Positions 24,931-34,442 of a stretch of 64,000 nt of DNA are shown here, piece by piece; the first letter of the stretch is position 1; the number at the start of each line of letters is the position of its first letter. The translations under genes and the position numbers were made by a program. Source of the stretch: CAZYBO01 sp964645205 (GTDB taxonomy: Bacteria; Pseudomonadota; Alphaproteobacteria; Rickettsiales; SXRF01). The notes below the pieces were generated by a model. The model was not told where the DNA came from. It was given only the letters and a program-made list of their open reading frames with translations, and made no database searches. The stretch lies in contig CAZYBO010000001.1 in the NCBI GenBank assembly GCA_964645205.1, forward strand, positions 248,001 through 312,000, in the 5' to 3' direction.

Positions 24931-26184
24931 TTGAGCCGTACCCTCGTTATCCATCCATGGTTTAAAAATGCGCCGGATGTTTCCCGTTCGCCGGAGGCAT
25001 GTCTTGAAGAAGCCATAGGGCTTGCCCATGCGATTGATCTTGCTGTGGAGGATACGCTGGTGGTCGCTCTGCCGCAGCTTCGCCCGTCTACCTTGTTCGG
25101 TAGCGGAAAAGTGGAGGAACTGGCCGCGCGCGTGAAAGCGGGTGAGATAGAGCTTGTTATTATCAACCATGCCGTAAGTCCCGTGCAGCAGCGCAACCTT
25201 GAGAAAGCTCTCGGCTGCAAAGTTATCGACCGCACAGCGCTGATCCTTGAAATTTTCGGCGCCCGTGCCCGCACACATGAAGGCAAGTTGCAAGTTGAGC
25301 TTGCCGCGCTCAATTACCAGAAAAGCCGCCTGGTGCGCTCATGGACGCACTTGGAGCGCCAGCGCGGTGGATTCGGGTTCTTAGGCGGTCCCGGCGAATC
25401 GCAGATCGAAATCGACCGTCGTCTTATCCGCGACCGCATCTCTAAAATCCGCAAGCAGTTGGAAAACGTTACGCGCACGCGCGAACTGCATCGCAAGGTG
25501 CGCCGCGATACGCCATATCCTGTCATCGCGCTGGTGGGCTATACCAACGCGGGGAAATCCACGCTCTTCAACCGGCTGACGGGCGCGAACGTGCTGTCGA
25601 TGGACAAGCTCTTCGCCACGCTCGACCCCACCATGCGCGGGTTTACGCTGCCCGGCGGCACGAAAGTGATTTTATCGGATACGGTAGGATTCGTATCCGA
25701 CCTGCCCACGGAGTTGGTCGCTTCCTTCCGCGCCACGTTGGAAGAAGTGCTGGAAGCCGACCTTCTCCTGCATGTACGTGATATGTCGCATCCCGATGCC
25801 GAGGCGCAGAAGCGCGACGTAGAGCAGGTGTTGAAGAACCTGTTTGCCACCAGCCACCTGCCGGATAACGTGATCGAGGTATATAATAAGATCGACAAGC
25901 TGGACGTCAGGCCGCCCGCTGAAAAGCTGGGTGTGTCGGCAATTACGGGCGAAGGCATCGCCCAGTTGCTCGACGTCATGGAAAGCGAGATCGCGCGCCG
26001 GTTCTACATGCAGGCGTCCTATACGCTGAGCCTGAACGACGGCAAGGCGATGGCATGGCTGCATGCGCATGGCAAAGTAGTGGCACAGGAAGTGGAAGAC
26101 GCGTATATTCACGTCACCGTGCAACTTTCACCGGATAATATCCAGCGTTTCGAGCGCCTGCACCATGCGCATATGGCACCATAA
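24931..26184 (+). CDS. hflX: Ribosome-associated GTPase HflX
   Basis: GTPase that splits stalled or stress-arrested ribosomes. An N-terminal HflX domain (about residues 1-170) with a glycine-rich linker GFLGGPGESQIEIDRR precedes the G domain. G1 is GYTNAGKST, G3 DTVGF and G4 NKID. The start is TTG 24931. The gene overlaps the next by 20 bases. It lies in the hfq operon, as in many proteobacteria. Confidence 0.96.
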   Translation: MSRTLVIHPWFKNAPDVSRSPEACLEEAIGLAHAIDLAVEDTLVVALPQLRPSTLFGSGKVEELAARVKAGEIELVIINHAVSPVQQRNLEKALGCKVIDRTALILEIFGARARTHEGKLQVELAALNYQKSRLVRSWTHLERQRGGFGFLGGPGESQIEIDRRLIRDRISKIRKQLENVTRTRELHRKVRRDTPYPVIALVGYTNAGKSTLFNRLTGANVLSMDKLFATLDPTMRGFTLPGGTKVILSDTVGFVSDLPTELVASFRATLEEVLEADLLLHVRDMSHPDAEAQKRDVEQVLKNLFATSHLPDNVIEVYNKIDKLDVRPPAEKLGVSAITGEGIAQLLDVMESEIARRFYMQASYTLSLNDGKAMAWLHAHGKVVAQEVEDAYIHVTVQLSPDNIQRFERLHHAHMAP

Positions 26185-26935
26185 TTTATTTATTCTTGCG
26201 TTCGCGCTCTGTGCTTCGCCCGCGCTCGCGCTACCTTCTGTCAACATCATGGCGGACAGTTCGCTTTCCATCGCCATCACCGAAATCGCACGCGATTATT
26301 CGCGCGATCACGGCGTAGCGGTCAACACGTCTTATTCCGCTTCAAAGTTACAACAGGAACAGATCACCGCAGGCGAACCCGCAGATATTCTTATCACCCC
26401 GATTGAGCGTTGGATCGAGGAGTTGAAAACGCAGGGTGTGGTGGATGTGCATTCGCAAATGCCCGTCGCGCGCGGAAAACTCGCGCTGGTCGGGCCGGTG
26501 GACAGTCCGCTGACGTTCAAATTATCGCAGGGATTCCCGGTAGCGCAGCTTATCTGGCAGATCGGCGTGGAGCCTGGCTTTGTCATCGGCAATCCGGAAA
26601 CGCTGCCGGAAGGCTCGTATGCGCGGGAAGCGATGCGCAATCTCGGCGCATCGTCCGACATGGAGCCGTACACGCTCTATATTAAGCAACTCGGGCAGAT
26701 GTTCGAGATGATAAACACGCATAAAGCATACGGCATTTTTCTCTACTCCTCCGTGCTCGGCCGCCCGGATGTGCGCATACTCGATACATTCCCCGAAGAT
26801 TCCCACCGGCCTATCCAATATCATGCGGTCGTCATAGCGGGGGAAAACATGGACGAGGCGCGCAGGTTCCTCGACTACCTGAAAACTGCCGATGCGCGCC
26901 GTACGCTGGCGGAAAAAGGCTTCATTACGGATTAA
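26165..26935 (+). CDS. Periplasmic molybdate-binding-like protein (ModA family)
   Basis: Extracellular solute-binding protein of the ModA type, 256 residues with a signal peptide (cleavage likely after ALCASPALA). The N-terminal 'NIMADSSLSIAITEIA' matches the anion-binding loop region of ModA, and 'GEPADILITP' is also typical. No modB/modC permease or ATPase is nearby, so it is an orphan; the ligand could be molybdate, tungstate or another oxyanion. The start lies within the hflX tail (20-base overlap). The gene runs into tsaD tail to tail with a 4-base overlap. Confidence 0.82.
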   Translation: MRIWHHNLFILAFALCASPALALPSVNIMADSSLSIAITEIARDYSRDHGVAVNTSYSASKLQQEQITAGEPADILITPIERWIEELKTQGVVDVHSQMPVARGKLALVGPVDSPLTFKLSQGFPVAQLIWQIGVEPGFVIGNPETLPEGSYAREAMRNLGASSDMEPYTLYIKQLGQMFEMINTHKAYGIFLYSSVLGRPDVRILDTFPEDSHRPIQYHAVVIAGENMDEARRFLDYLKTADARRTLAEKGFITD

Positions 26936-27948
26936 TAAAGCGGCCAGCGTGCCCTTGGCTCAAAATCCATACTGTCGGTCATGCCCAGCGCAAGCCTTTC
27001 CATACCCGCCCATGCGATCATCGCGGCGTTGTCGGTGCACAGGGAAACCGGCGGGGCAACTAGCGTCATGCCGTGCATCCCTGCGAGCGTTTCGAGCTTT
27101 TCGCGCAGATATTGGTTGGCCGCCACCCCGCCTGCGAGCACCAACGTATGTCCCTGCGGATAAAGTTTACGGAAGGCGGAAATAGCGTTGGTAGTGCGGT
27201 CGGTGAGGATATTTCCAGCGGTATATTGGAACGAGGCGCAGAGATCAGCTTTCGCTTTCGCATCCAGCGTGCCGAGTTCATGGATAAGCGTGCGCACGGC
27301 GGTTTTCAGGCCGGAGAAGGAAAAATCGCAACCTTCGCGGCCTTTCATCGGCATGGGGAGCGCGTAAGCTAACGGGTCGCCGCCGCGTGCAAGCGCTTCC
27401 ACCGCCGGGCCGCCGGGGTAGGGGAGCCCAAGCATTTTGGCGGTTTTATCGAAGGCTTCGCCGAGCGCATCGTCGATCGTGCCGCCGAGCTTGCGGTATT
27501 GCCCCACACCGCCCACTGCAAGGAATTGACAGTGCCCGCCGGAAACCAGCAATAACAGGAAAGGAAAATCCACCTTGTCGGTCAACCGCACGGTAAGCGC
27601 GTGTCCTTCGAGGTGGTTGACGGCGATAAAAGGTTTTCCCAGCACGGAAGCCAGCGCCTTGCCCGTCATTACACCGACAATCACTCCACCGATCAGGCCG
27701 GGGCCTCCTGTTGCGGCTACCGCATCTACCTCATCCAGCGTAATGCCCGCGCGGGAAAGCGCTTCTGCGATTACGCCGTCGATATGCGTAATATGCGCGC
27801 GCGCCGCGATTTCCGGCACTACGCCGCCATAAGGCTGGTGATCGTCAATCTGCGACAGCACGACGTTGGAGAGGATGTGTTTCTCATCGGAAACTATCGC
27901 CGCCGCCGTTTCGTCACAGCTTGTTTCTATTCCTAAAACTAAGGTCAT
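26932..27948 (-). CDS. tsaD: tRNA N6-threonylcarbamoyladenosine transferase TsaD
   Basis: Transfers the threonylcarbamoyl group to A37 of ANN-decoding tRNAs. 338 residues, the normal length. The ASKHA ATP-binding start (LGIETSCDETAAAIV) and the metal-binding HxxxH (NHLEGHAL) are intact, as are the GGPGLIGG and GGVAANQYLR loops. It is divergent from hemC across only 39 bases, the standard alphaproteobacterial arrangement. Confidence 0.97.
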   Translation of the reverse strand: MTLVLGIETSCDETAAAIVSDEKHILSNVVLSQIDDHQPYGGVVPEIAARAHITHIDGVIAEALSRAGITLDEVDAVAATGGPGLIGGVIVGVMTGKALASVLGKPFIAVNHLEGHALTVRLTDKVDFPFLLLLVSGGHCQFLAVGGVGQYRKLGGTIDDALGEAFDKTAKMLGLPYPGGPAVEALARGGDPLAYALPMPMKGREGCDFSFSGLKTAVRTLIHELGTLDAKAKADLCASFQYTAGNILTDRTTNAISAFRKLYPQGHTLVLAGGVAANQYLREKLETLAGMHGMTLVAPPVSLCTDNAAMIAWAGMERLALGMTDSMDFEPRARWPLY

Positions 27949-27987
27949 GGGCTTGTTATAGCAAATTACTTACAGTAAGAAAGGGTC

Positions 27988-28881
27988 ATGAACGTTATAC
28001 GCATAGGAACCCGTAAAAGCCCTCTGGCCATGGCTCAGGCCGGGGAGGTGCGCGCGCGCCTGCTGGAACTCAGGCCGCAGCTACAGGTAGAGCTGGTGTC
28101 GATGAGCACCAGCGGCGACAGGCTCACCGACATGCCGCTGACCGACGTGGGTGGCAAAGGCCTGTTTACCAAGGAATTGGAGGAGGGGCTGTTTTCCGGC
28201 ACTATCGACATTGCCGTGCATTCCATGAAAGACATGCAGACCGTGCTGCCCGGCGGCCTTGTTATCGCCTGCATGCTGCCCCGCGAAGACCCGCGAGACA
28301 TGCTGGTAGGAAAAAATATGACATCCATTGCCGCGATTCCGCACGGCGCGAGTGTCGGCACCTCGTCGTTGCGGCGGGCGGCGCAATTGCTCGCCCTGCG
28401 CCCCGATTTGAAAATCGTTCCCCTGCGCGGAAACGTGCAGACGCGGCTTGCAAAGCTGGAAGCGGGTAATGTGTGCGCCACCATGCTTGCCAAAGCCGGG
28501 CTCAACCGCCTTGCACTTTCCGCTATTCCCGGCGCGGTGCTTTCACTGGAGGAGTTCCTGCCCGCTGTGGCGCAGGGTGCTATCGGCATCGAATGCCGTG
28601 AAGCCGATGTAGAAATACGCGCCTTGCTTGCGCCCCTGTCGCACGCAGACACGGAGATTGCCGTGCGCTGCGAACGCGCCTTCCTGCGCGTGATGGACGG
28701 ATCGTGCCGCACGCCGATTGCCGGGCATGCTACGATTAAGGGTGAGTTGCATTTTACGGGAATGATCACGTCGCCTGATGGCAGCAGCCAGCATAGCGTG
28801 ACGATGGCAGGAGATGTTTCCAACCCAGAATCGCTGGGCGAGAAAGCCGGCAAAGCATTGCTGGCAAAAACGGGAAAGTAA
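27988..28881 (+). CDS. hemC: Porphobilinogen deaminase HemC
   Basis: Polymerises four porphobilinogens to hydroxymethylbilane in heme synthesis. 297 residues. Key regions are GTRKSPLA at the N terminus, 'SMKDMQT', and 'GTSSLRRAAQL' in domain 2. The dipyrromethane-attaching Cys lies in MDGSCRTPIAG. hemD, often next, is absent; a TPR lipoprotein gene lies convergent after 1 base. Confidence 0.96.
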   Translation: MNVIRIGTRKSPLAMAQAGEVRARLLELRPQLQVELVSMSTSGDRLTDMPLTDVGGKGLFTKELEEGLFSGTIDIAVHSMKDMQTVLPGGLVIACMLPREDPRDMLVGKNMTSIAAIPHGASVGTSSLRRAAQLLALRPDLKIVPLRGNVQTRLAKLEAGNVCATMLAKAGLNRLALSAIPGAVLSLEEFLPAVAQGAIGIECREADVEIRALLAPLSHADTEIAVRCERAFLRVMDGSCRTPIAGHATIKGELHFTGMITSPDGSSQHSVTMAGDVSNPESLGEKAGKALLAKTGK

Positions 28882-28882
28882 A

Positions 28883-29926
28883 CTACCTCGGTTCAGCGCC
28901 GATAATATCGCTGATGCCGTCGGATTTTTTCTCAGGTGTGGCGGCGGGCTTGTCCTGTTTTTCGAGCTTGCCGGAATCCTTGGGCTTTACTTCTTCCTTG
29001 GGTTCTTCTTTGGCATCGGGCTTCGTCTTTTTAGATTTGCCGCTGCTGTTGCCGTCGATGCTCTGCAAATTGTCCCATGCCTTGGCGTAGAACGTCTTGC
29101 TCTCGGTTAGCGCCATGTTGAGGTAGGTTTTGGCCATGTCGTCGTCTTTGGCCAGATGCGCATAGAGGCCGAGATTGTTATTCAATTCCGCGCCGCTGTA
29201 ATGGGTTTCGGCGATCGCTTTCGCATCGTCGAACTTGCCTGCGATGGCATAGATAAGCGCCATATTGAGATCGACCCGTTTGCGTTCCTGGCTGCCCTGT
29301 TGCATTAACTTACCCGCTTCGTCGAGCGTGGCAATCGCACCATCGAAGTTGCGGTCGAGCGCCTGCGCGAGCGCGAGATTGTTCAAAACCGACGTGCTGC
29401 CGGGATTATGCTTGAGCGCCTCGCGAAAATATTGCTGCGCTTCCGTATTCAGGTTGCGCGTAGAAAAAAGGATACCCAGCGCGTTGAGTGTTTTCCAGCG
29501 CGTGCCGTCAACCTTCAGCACTTCTTCCAGAAGTGGGCCGGGGGTTTCAAAATCACCCTTGCTGATAAGCGCGAGCGCTTTGCCTTCCTTGGCGGCGATC
29601 ATCGCGGGATCGTTTTTCAATACTTCGTCGTACATCGGGATCGCGCCCTCGAAATCACCGCTGCGGCGGGTGGCGTCGGCGATGGCGAGTTGGATATTTT
29701 TATCGTTGGGGTGTTTATCGAGCACCTGCCGGTAAAGCTGCGCGGCGGTTTTAAAATCGCCCTGCTTTTCGGCATCTCTGGCGGATTGGGTGACGCTGTC
29801 TTGAATCGTGGGAACTTTAGGCCCTTCCAGTTTGGATAGGAAGGCCTGCCCGTCGATAATGCTTTCCGGGCCGCCGCTGCATGCGGTGGCCAAAACGAGT
29901 GCCAATAGGGGGTATATGCTGCGCAT
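28883..29926 (-). CDS. TPR-repeat lipoprotein, TadD-like
   Basis: A 347-residue lipoprotein. From ATG 29926 the signal MRSIYPLLALVLATAC ends in a lipobox (LATAC); the longer frame from 29944 only adds six residues before it. About six tetratricopeptide repeats follow (for example AAQLYRQVLDKHPND, AQQYFREALKHNPGS), then a Lys/Glu/Pro-rich tail. The layout resembles the Flp-pilus assembly protein TadD, but no tad genes are present, so the role is open. It may be an outer-membrane or inner-membrane-anchored scaffold. It is divergent from pyrB. Confidence 0.82.
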   Translation of the reverse strand: MRSIYPLLALVLATACSGGPESIIDGQAFLSKLEGPKVPTIQDSVTQSARDAEKQGDFKTAAQLYRQVLDKHPNDKNIQLAIADATRRSGDFEGAIPMYDEVLKNDPAMIAAKEGKALALISKGDFETPGPLLEEVLKVDGTRWKTLNALGILFSTRNLNTEAQQYFREALKHNPGSTSVLNNLALAQALDRNFDGAIATLDEAGKLMQQGSQERKRVDLNMALIYAIAGKFDDAKAIAETHYSGAELNNNLGLYAHLAKDDDMAKTYLNMALTESKTFYAKAWDNLQSIDGNSSGKSKKTKPDAKEEPKEEVKPKDSGKLEKQDKPAATPEKKSDGISDIIGAEPR

Positions 29927-29994
29927 GGCGGCTAATATAGCCATTGTGCGAGTGATGTCACCTTAAATATTTGCCTAAAAGCCAAAGTCGGGTT

Positions 29995-30960
29995 ATGGTT
30001 AAAGCCATGCTGTCTACAAAACCGAAAAACACCCCCCACCATTTCGCTCACAAGCATCTGCTCGGTATCGACGGGCTTTCGCGCGAGGATGTCTACGCCG
30101 TTCTCAATTTGGCAAAAAACTATGTCGTCAAAAACCGTGAGTCGGACAAAAAGCATGCGATTCTCAAAGGGCGCACGCTGATCAACCTGTTTTTTGAAAA
30201 TTCCACGCGCACGCGCACCTCTTTCGAGCTAGCCGGAAAGCGTATGGGTGCGGACGTCATCAACATGTCGGTGGCGTCGTCCTCGGTAAAAAAAGGCGAA
30301 ACGCTGATCGACACCGCGATGACGCTCAACGCCATGCACCCGGATTTCATTTCAGTGCGCCACCCGGAATCGGGCGCGGTGCATCTGCTGGCGCGCAAGG
30401 TCAACTGCTCGGTCATCAACGGCGGCGACGGATGCCATGAACACCCCACGCAGGCGCTGCTCGACGCGCTGACCATTCTCCAGCACAAAGAAAAAATCGA
30501 AGGGCTGAACGTGGCGATATGCGGGGATATTTTGCACAGCCGTGTCGCGCGCTCGAACATGAAACTGCTCACGCTGCTGGGCGCAAACGTACGCATCATC
30601 GCGCCCGCTACGCTTATGCCGTCCTTCCCGGAATCGTTCGGTGTCACGCCCTATTTCGACATGCGCAAGGGTATCGCCGGTTGCGACATCATCATGATGC
30701 TGCGCCTGCAAATGGAGCGGATGGAAGGGAATTTCATTCCGTCACTGCGCGAATATTTCCACTATTACGGGCTGGATAGCGAAAAACTCTCATACGCCAA
30801 GCCCGACGCACTGATCATGCATCCCGGCCCCATCAACCGCGGCGTGGAAATCGACAGCCAGCTCGCCGACGACATCCACCGCAGCATTATTCTTGATCAG
30901 GTGGAAATGGGCGTCGCCGTGCGGCAGGCGGTGCTTGAACTGCTCTCCACCCACGCATGA
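29995..30960 (+). CDS. pyrB: Aspartate carbamoyltransferase catalytic chain
   Basis: Joins carbamoyl phosphate and aspartate in the first committed pyrimidine step. The carbamoyl-phosphate loop STRTRTSFE, the 'HPTQALLD' motif and the 'MHPGPINRG' C-terminal loop are present. There is no PyrI regulatory chain. The start is taken at ATG 29995; TTG 29971 and ATG 30007 are in frame. Its stop overlaps the next start (ATGA), so the following membrane-protein gene is coupled to it. Confidence 0.96.
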   Translation: MVKAMLSTKPKNTPHHFAHKHLLGIDGLSREDVYAVLNLAKNYVVKNRESDKKHAILKGRTLINLFFENSTRTRTSFELAGKRMGADVINMSVASSSVKKGETLIDTAMTLNAMHPDFISVRHPESGAVHLLARKVNCSVINGGDGCHEHPTQALLDALTILQHKEKIEGLNVAICGDILHSRVARSNMKLLTLLGANVRIIAPATLMPSFPESFGVTPYFDMRKGIAGCDIIMMLRLQMERMEGNFIPSLREYFHYYGLDSEKLSYAKPDALIMHPGPINRGVEIDSQLADDIHRSIILDQVEMGVAVRQAVLELLSTHA

Positions 30961-32399
30961 TCACGGCGCGGTTCAGCGTGCAATGGCTCTGCCTGCTGCT
31001 TGCCTGCGCCTTCATCCTTAGCTTTATAGGCATTTCGCTACCGTCGCTGGCCTATCCGTTTCATCTCGAATGGATGGAAGGGCACGTGATCGACACAGTA
31101 CAGCGGGTGGTGAACGGGCAGGGCGTGTATGTCGAGCCGACGCTGGAGTATGTCGCGCTGATTTACATGCCGCTATATTACTATGTCGTGGCGTTTGTGT
31201 CGTGGTTCACGGGCGTAGATTTTTTTCCGGCGCGGCTGGTGTCATTCATATCAGCGCTGGGGTGCGGGGCGATTCTTTACGCATGGGTGCGCAAGGAAGG
31301 TGGAAACCTTCCTGCGGCGCTGTCTGCCGCTGGGTTGTTCTTCGCTACCTATGAATTGAATGGACGCTGGTTCATCCTTGCACGTGTCGATAGTTTTTGG
31401 CTGGTGCTTTCACTGGCGGCGTTGTTCGTGTCTTTCCACTATCGCGGCTGGAAATATGCGCTGCTGGCGGGAATATTATTCTTTCTTTCCTGCATGGCGA
31501 AACAGGCGGCGGGATTCGCCGCCGGTGCCGTGCTGCTGGCGTGGCTGTGGGTGGATTGGCGCAAAGCGTTGTTGACGGGCGGGGTTATGGGCGCAGCGTT
31601 GCTCGCCGCCTGCCTGTGGATGAATAGCGCGAGCGGCGGATGGTTCAATTTCTTCATCTTTGAGCTCCCCGCGGCGCACGATATGAGCCGCAAGATCATC
31701 TTCGGCTTCTGGACAAAGGAAATGCTGAAGCCGCTAGCGATCCTGCTGGGGCTGTTACTTTACACGCTGGTTGTTCTCGTGCGGGCGGATAAAAAACGCG
31801 GTGCGTGCTATGTCGCGCTGGCGGTGGGGTTGGTAATCGGCAGCTATATCATGCGATTGCATCATGGCAGCTACCTGAACGTGCTGATGCCTGCGCATGC
31901 GGGGCTTGCGCTATTTGCGGGGTTGGCGCTGGCGCATGTCCAGAAATTATGGGTTCCCACGCTGATTTCCGTGCAATTCGCACTGTTGCTCTATAACCCG
32001 CTGCATATGGTTCCCACCGAAGAAAGCGTGCAGGCGGGGCAGCGTTTCCTTGAGGACATCGCCTCTATCGAAGGCGATGTATTCATCCCTGAGATGCAAT
32101 GGGTGCAGACACGGGTAGGCAAGAAATCCTATGCGTTTGGCATGGGGGCTATGGATGTCATCCGTGCCGATTTGGGAAAAGATAATCCCATACAGGTTAA
32201 ATTCCTCGCGGAATACCGCGATGCCCTTGAAAACGGTCGCTTTGCCGCCGTTATCCCGGGAAATTTATTCAGGCTTTCCGAAAAGGATAAATACTACGAA
32301 TTCAACCGCAAAGTGTCGTACCCCAAAGAGCAGGTGGCGGGAGCCATCAATTTCGACAGAATGAAACTTTATACGCGCCGAATCTTGCCACAACCGTAA
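30957..32399 (+). CDS. Polytopic membrane protein, probable GT-C/family-39-type glycosyltransferase
   Basis: A 480-residue integral membrane protein with about ten to twelve spans. An acidic first periplasmic loop (FHLEWMEGHVIDTVQRVVNGQGVY) and then 'YMPLYYYVVAFVSWFTG' resemble the mannosyl/arabinosyl transferase (ArnT/PMT-like) superfamily. Those enzymes use a lipid-linked sugar donor, and the E-G or D-E acidic pair is the catalytic region. The C-terminal part is soluble. It sits between pyrB and pyrC, overlapping pyrB by 4 bases, an unusual place for it. No specific substrate can be named. Confidence 0.75.
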   Translation: MITARFSVQWLCLLLACAFILSFIGISLPSLAYPFHLEWMEGHVIDTVQRVVNGQGVYVEPTLEYVALIYMPLYYYVVAFVSWFTGVDFFPARLVSFISALGCGAILYAWVRKEGGNLPAALSAAGLFFATYELNGRWFILARVDSFWLVLSLAALFVSFHYRGWKYALLAGILFFLSCMAKQAAGFAAGAVLLAWLWVDWRKALLTGGVMGAALLAACLWMNSASGGWFNFFIFELPAAHDMSRKIIFGFWTKEMLKPLAILLGLLLYTLVVLVRADKKRGACYVALAVGLVIGSYIMRLHHGSYLNVLMPAHAGLALFAGLALAHVQKLWVPTLISVQFALLLYNPLHMVPTEESVQAGQRFLEDIASIEGDVFIPEMQWVQTRVGKKSYAFGMGAMDVIRADLGKDNPIQVKFLAEYRDALENGRFAAVIPGNLFRLSEKDKYYEFNRKVSYPKEQVAGAINFDRMKLYTRRILPQP

Positions 32400-32440
32400 T
32401 TTTCTGACATGGATAAGGCGAAAATCACGGAGAACACACG

Positions 32441-33772
32441 GTGAAGCAACATTTTTACCTGCCTACCCACCAGAACGACCCCAACCGGAAGGTGGCGTAT
32501 ATCAACGCCCGCCTGTTCGATCCCGCCTCGCGCCTAGATACGACGGGCAGCTTACTCACCATTGGCAACAGCATCGCGGATTTCGGGGAAAAGCTGTTTA
32601 ACGATGGAGTGCCTCAGGGCATCGAAGTAGTCGATTGCAAAGGCCACCTGCTTACCCCCGGCCTGCTCGACATCCAGGTGCATTTCCGCGAACCGGGGCA
32701 GGAATACAAGGAAACGCTCGCTACCGGCAGCAAATCAGCCGCAGCCGGCGGCGTTACCACCGTGGCCTGCATGCCTAACACCAAACCGGTGATCGACGAT
32801 ATTGCGCTGGTAGCGTTCATCCACAAGCGCGCGCGTGAATCCGCCTATGTCAACGTGCGCACCTATGCCGCGATTACCAAGGGGCAAAAAGGCACGGAAA
32901 TCACCGAAATGGGGCTGCTGAAAGAAGCGGGCGCGGTAGGGTTTACCGATGACGGGCTTCCGGTCATGAATTCCGGTGTCATGCGCAAGGCCTTCGCCTA
33001 TGCGCGTGAGCTGGGCGTTCCCATCGCGCAGCATGCGGAAGATTTAAACCTGTCCTGCGGCAGTTGCATGAACGAAGGAAAAATATCGGCACAGCTTGGC
33101 GTAGCGGGCGTTCCCAACGCGGCGGAAGCGATCATCGTCGAGCGCGACATATTGCTGGCCGAGCTTACGGGCGCGCAATACCATGTGCTGCATATCTCCA
33201 CCGCCGAAGCGATCGACGCCGTGCGCCGTGCGAAGAAAAAAGGGCTGAACGTCACCTGCGAAGCCGCCCCGCATCACTTCACGCTCACCGACGAAGCCGT
33301 GCTGGAATACCGTACCTTCAGCAAGATGAACCCGCCATTGCGCGCGGAAAAAGACCGGCTGGCGATTATTGAAGGGCTGCAGGACGGCACAATCGACGCC
33401 ATCGCCACCGACCATGCGCCGCACGATCAGGAAAGCAAGCGCGTGCCGCTGGCCTCTGCGTCATATGGCATCGTCGGGCTGGAAACGATGCTGCCGCTGT
33501 CGCTGTCACTTTACCACAAGCACCTGATGCCGCTGCGCGATGTCATCGCCGCCATGACCTATAAGCCTGCCGACATCATCCATGTCGATGCGGGGCGGTT
33601 GAAAAAAGGCGCGCGCGCCGACCTCACCCTGATCGATCTCGATACCGAATGGCTCATCGATCCCAAGCAATTTATGAGCAAATCGCTTAACTCACCGTTC
33701 GACGACTGGCCGGTGAAAGGCCGCGCGATCCGTACGGTGGTGGGTGGGGATACCGTATATATGCTGGGATAA
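32441..33772 (+). CDS. pyrC: Dihydroorotase-family amidohydrolase with altered HxH
   Basis: Closes carbamoyl-aspartate to dihydroorotate, third pyrimidine step. The length of 443 residues and the overall sequence match class I dihydroorotase: GLLDIQVHFREPGQEYKET, FTDDG, QHAED, HISTAE, ATDHAPH. The first metal ligand of the usual HxH is Gln79 (QVH instead of HVH); the second, His81, is kept. The other expected His and Asp ligands are visible. The start is GTG 32441. Either one metal site is altered or this is a PyrC-like partner. It is set between two membrane-protein genes in a pyrB-pyrC-pyrF cluster. Confidence 0.88.
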   Translation: MKQHFYLPTHQNDPNRKVAYINARLFDPASRLDTTGSLLTIGNSIADFGEKLFNDGVPQGIEVVDCKGHLLTPGLLDIQVHFREPGQEYKETLATGSKSAAAGGVTTVACMPNTKPVIDDIALVAFIHKRARESAYVNVRTYAAITKGQKGTEITEMGLLKEAGAVGFTDDGLPVMNSGVMRKAFAYARELGVPIAQHAEDLNLSCGSCMNEGKISAQLGVAGVPNAAEAIIVERDILLAELTGAQYHVLHISTAEAIDAVRRAKKKGLNVTCEAAPHHFTLTDEAVLEYRTFSKMNPPLRAEKDRLAIIEGLQDGTIDAIATDHAPHDQESKRVPLASASYGIVGLETMLPLSLSLYHKHLMPLRDVIAAMTYKPADIIHVDAGRLKKGARADLTLIDLDTEWLIDPKQFMSKSLNSPFDDWPVKGRAIRTVVGGDTVYMLG

Positions 33773-33773
33773 G

Positions 33774-34397
33774 ATGGAAGCCGCTGTACAGAAAAAGCCT
33801 CAAACCATAGATGTCGCAGCGCAGTATCTATGGGTGAATTTAGGCTTGGTTATTGCTGTATACCTTATCAGTCTGAGATCCGATATCATACTTATGTCGA
33901 TCCTCGAGCTACCCTTTATTATTCTGGAAGTGTTTATCAGCTACAAACTTATCCGTATAATCTCACAGGGTCTGAATTGGGCACGTATTGCACTGTTGCT
34001 TCTGCAAGGAAGTGTAGTTCTCACAAGTGCATACCAACTGCTTAGCGGACAACTATCGATGTTAGATAGTGTCGCTATACTGTTACAGAATGGGCTGGTG
34101 GTATATGCGCTGTACTTGCTGTTTACCCCACCGGGGAGTGGCTTTTTCACCAAAGATCCGTTCATTAAATATATACCTACCCAGCAAAAAATTCGGCAGA
34201 GTGCAATTTGGCTAGTATTAATGGTTATGATATTCGCAATCGCAGGATTATATGCTGCACGTATTTACGTACTGGTTATGTACATAGCGATAACACAAGG
34301 GATGCTGATATTTGGAGCCGTATACACAACATTAGTTTTGATTTTCGGTGCAATCCTGATTGGCAGCACGTATAAAATCTTGCGAAACTGGTGCTAA
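33774..34397 (+). CDS. Hypothetical multi-spanning membrane protein
   Basis: A 207-residue protein with about six hydrophobic segments and a short cytoplasmic N terminus. ATG 33774 lies 1 base after the pyrC stop; an upstream frame from 33744 would overlap pyrC. The DNA is clearly AT-richer than pyrC and pyrF. In many alphaproteobacteria plsY follows pyrC, but no plsY signature (GSGNIGATN) is present, so this is a different gene. The family is not recognised. Confidence 0.7.
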   Translation: MEAAVQKKPQTIDVAAQYLWVNLGLVIAVYLISLRSDIILMSILELPFIILEVFISYKLIRIISQGLNWARIALLLLQGSVVLTSAYQLLSGQLSMLDSVAILLQNGLVVYALYLLFTPPGSGFFTKDPFIKYIPTQQKIRQSAIWLVLMVMIFAIAGLYAARIYVLVMYIAITQGMLIFGAVYTTLVLIFGAILIGSTYKILRNWC

Positions 34398-34442
34398 TGT
34401 TTAAAAAATATCTACCTGCGTCACTAACGTTAAAGGCTAAAC

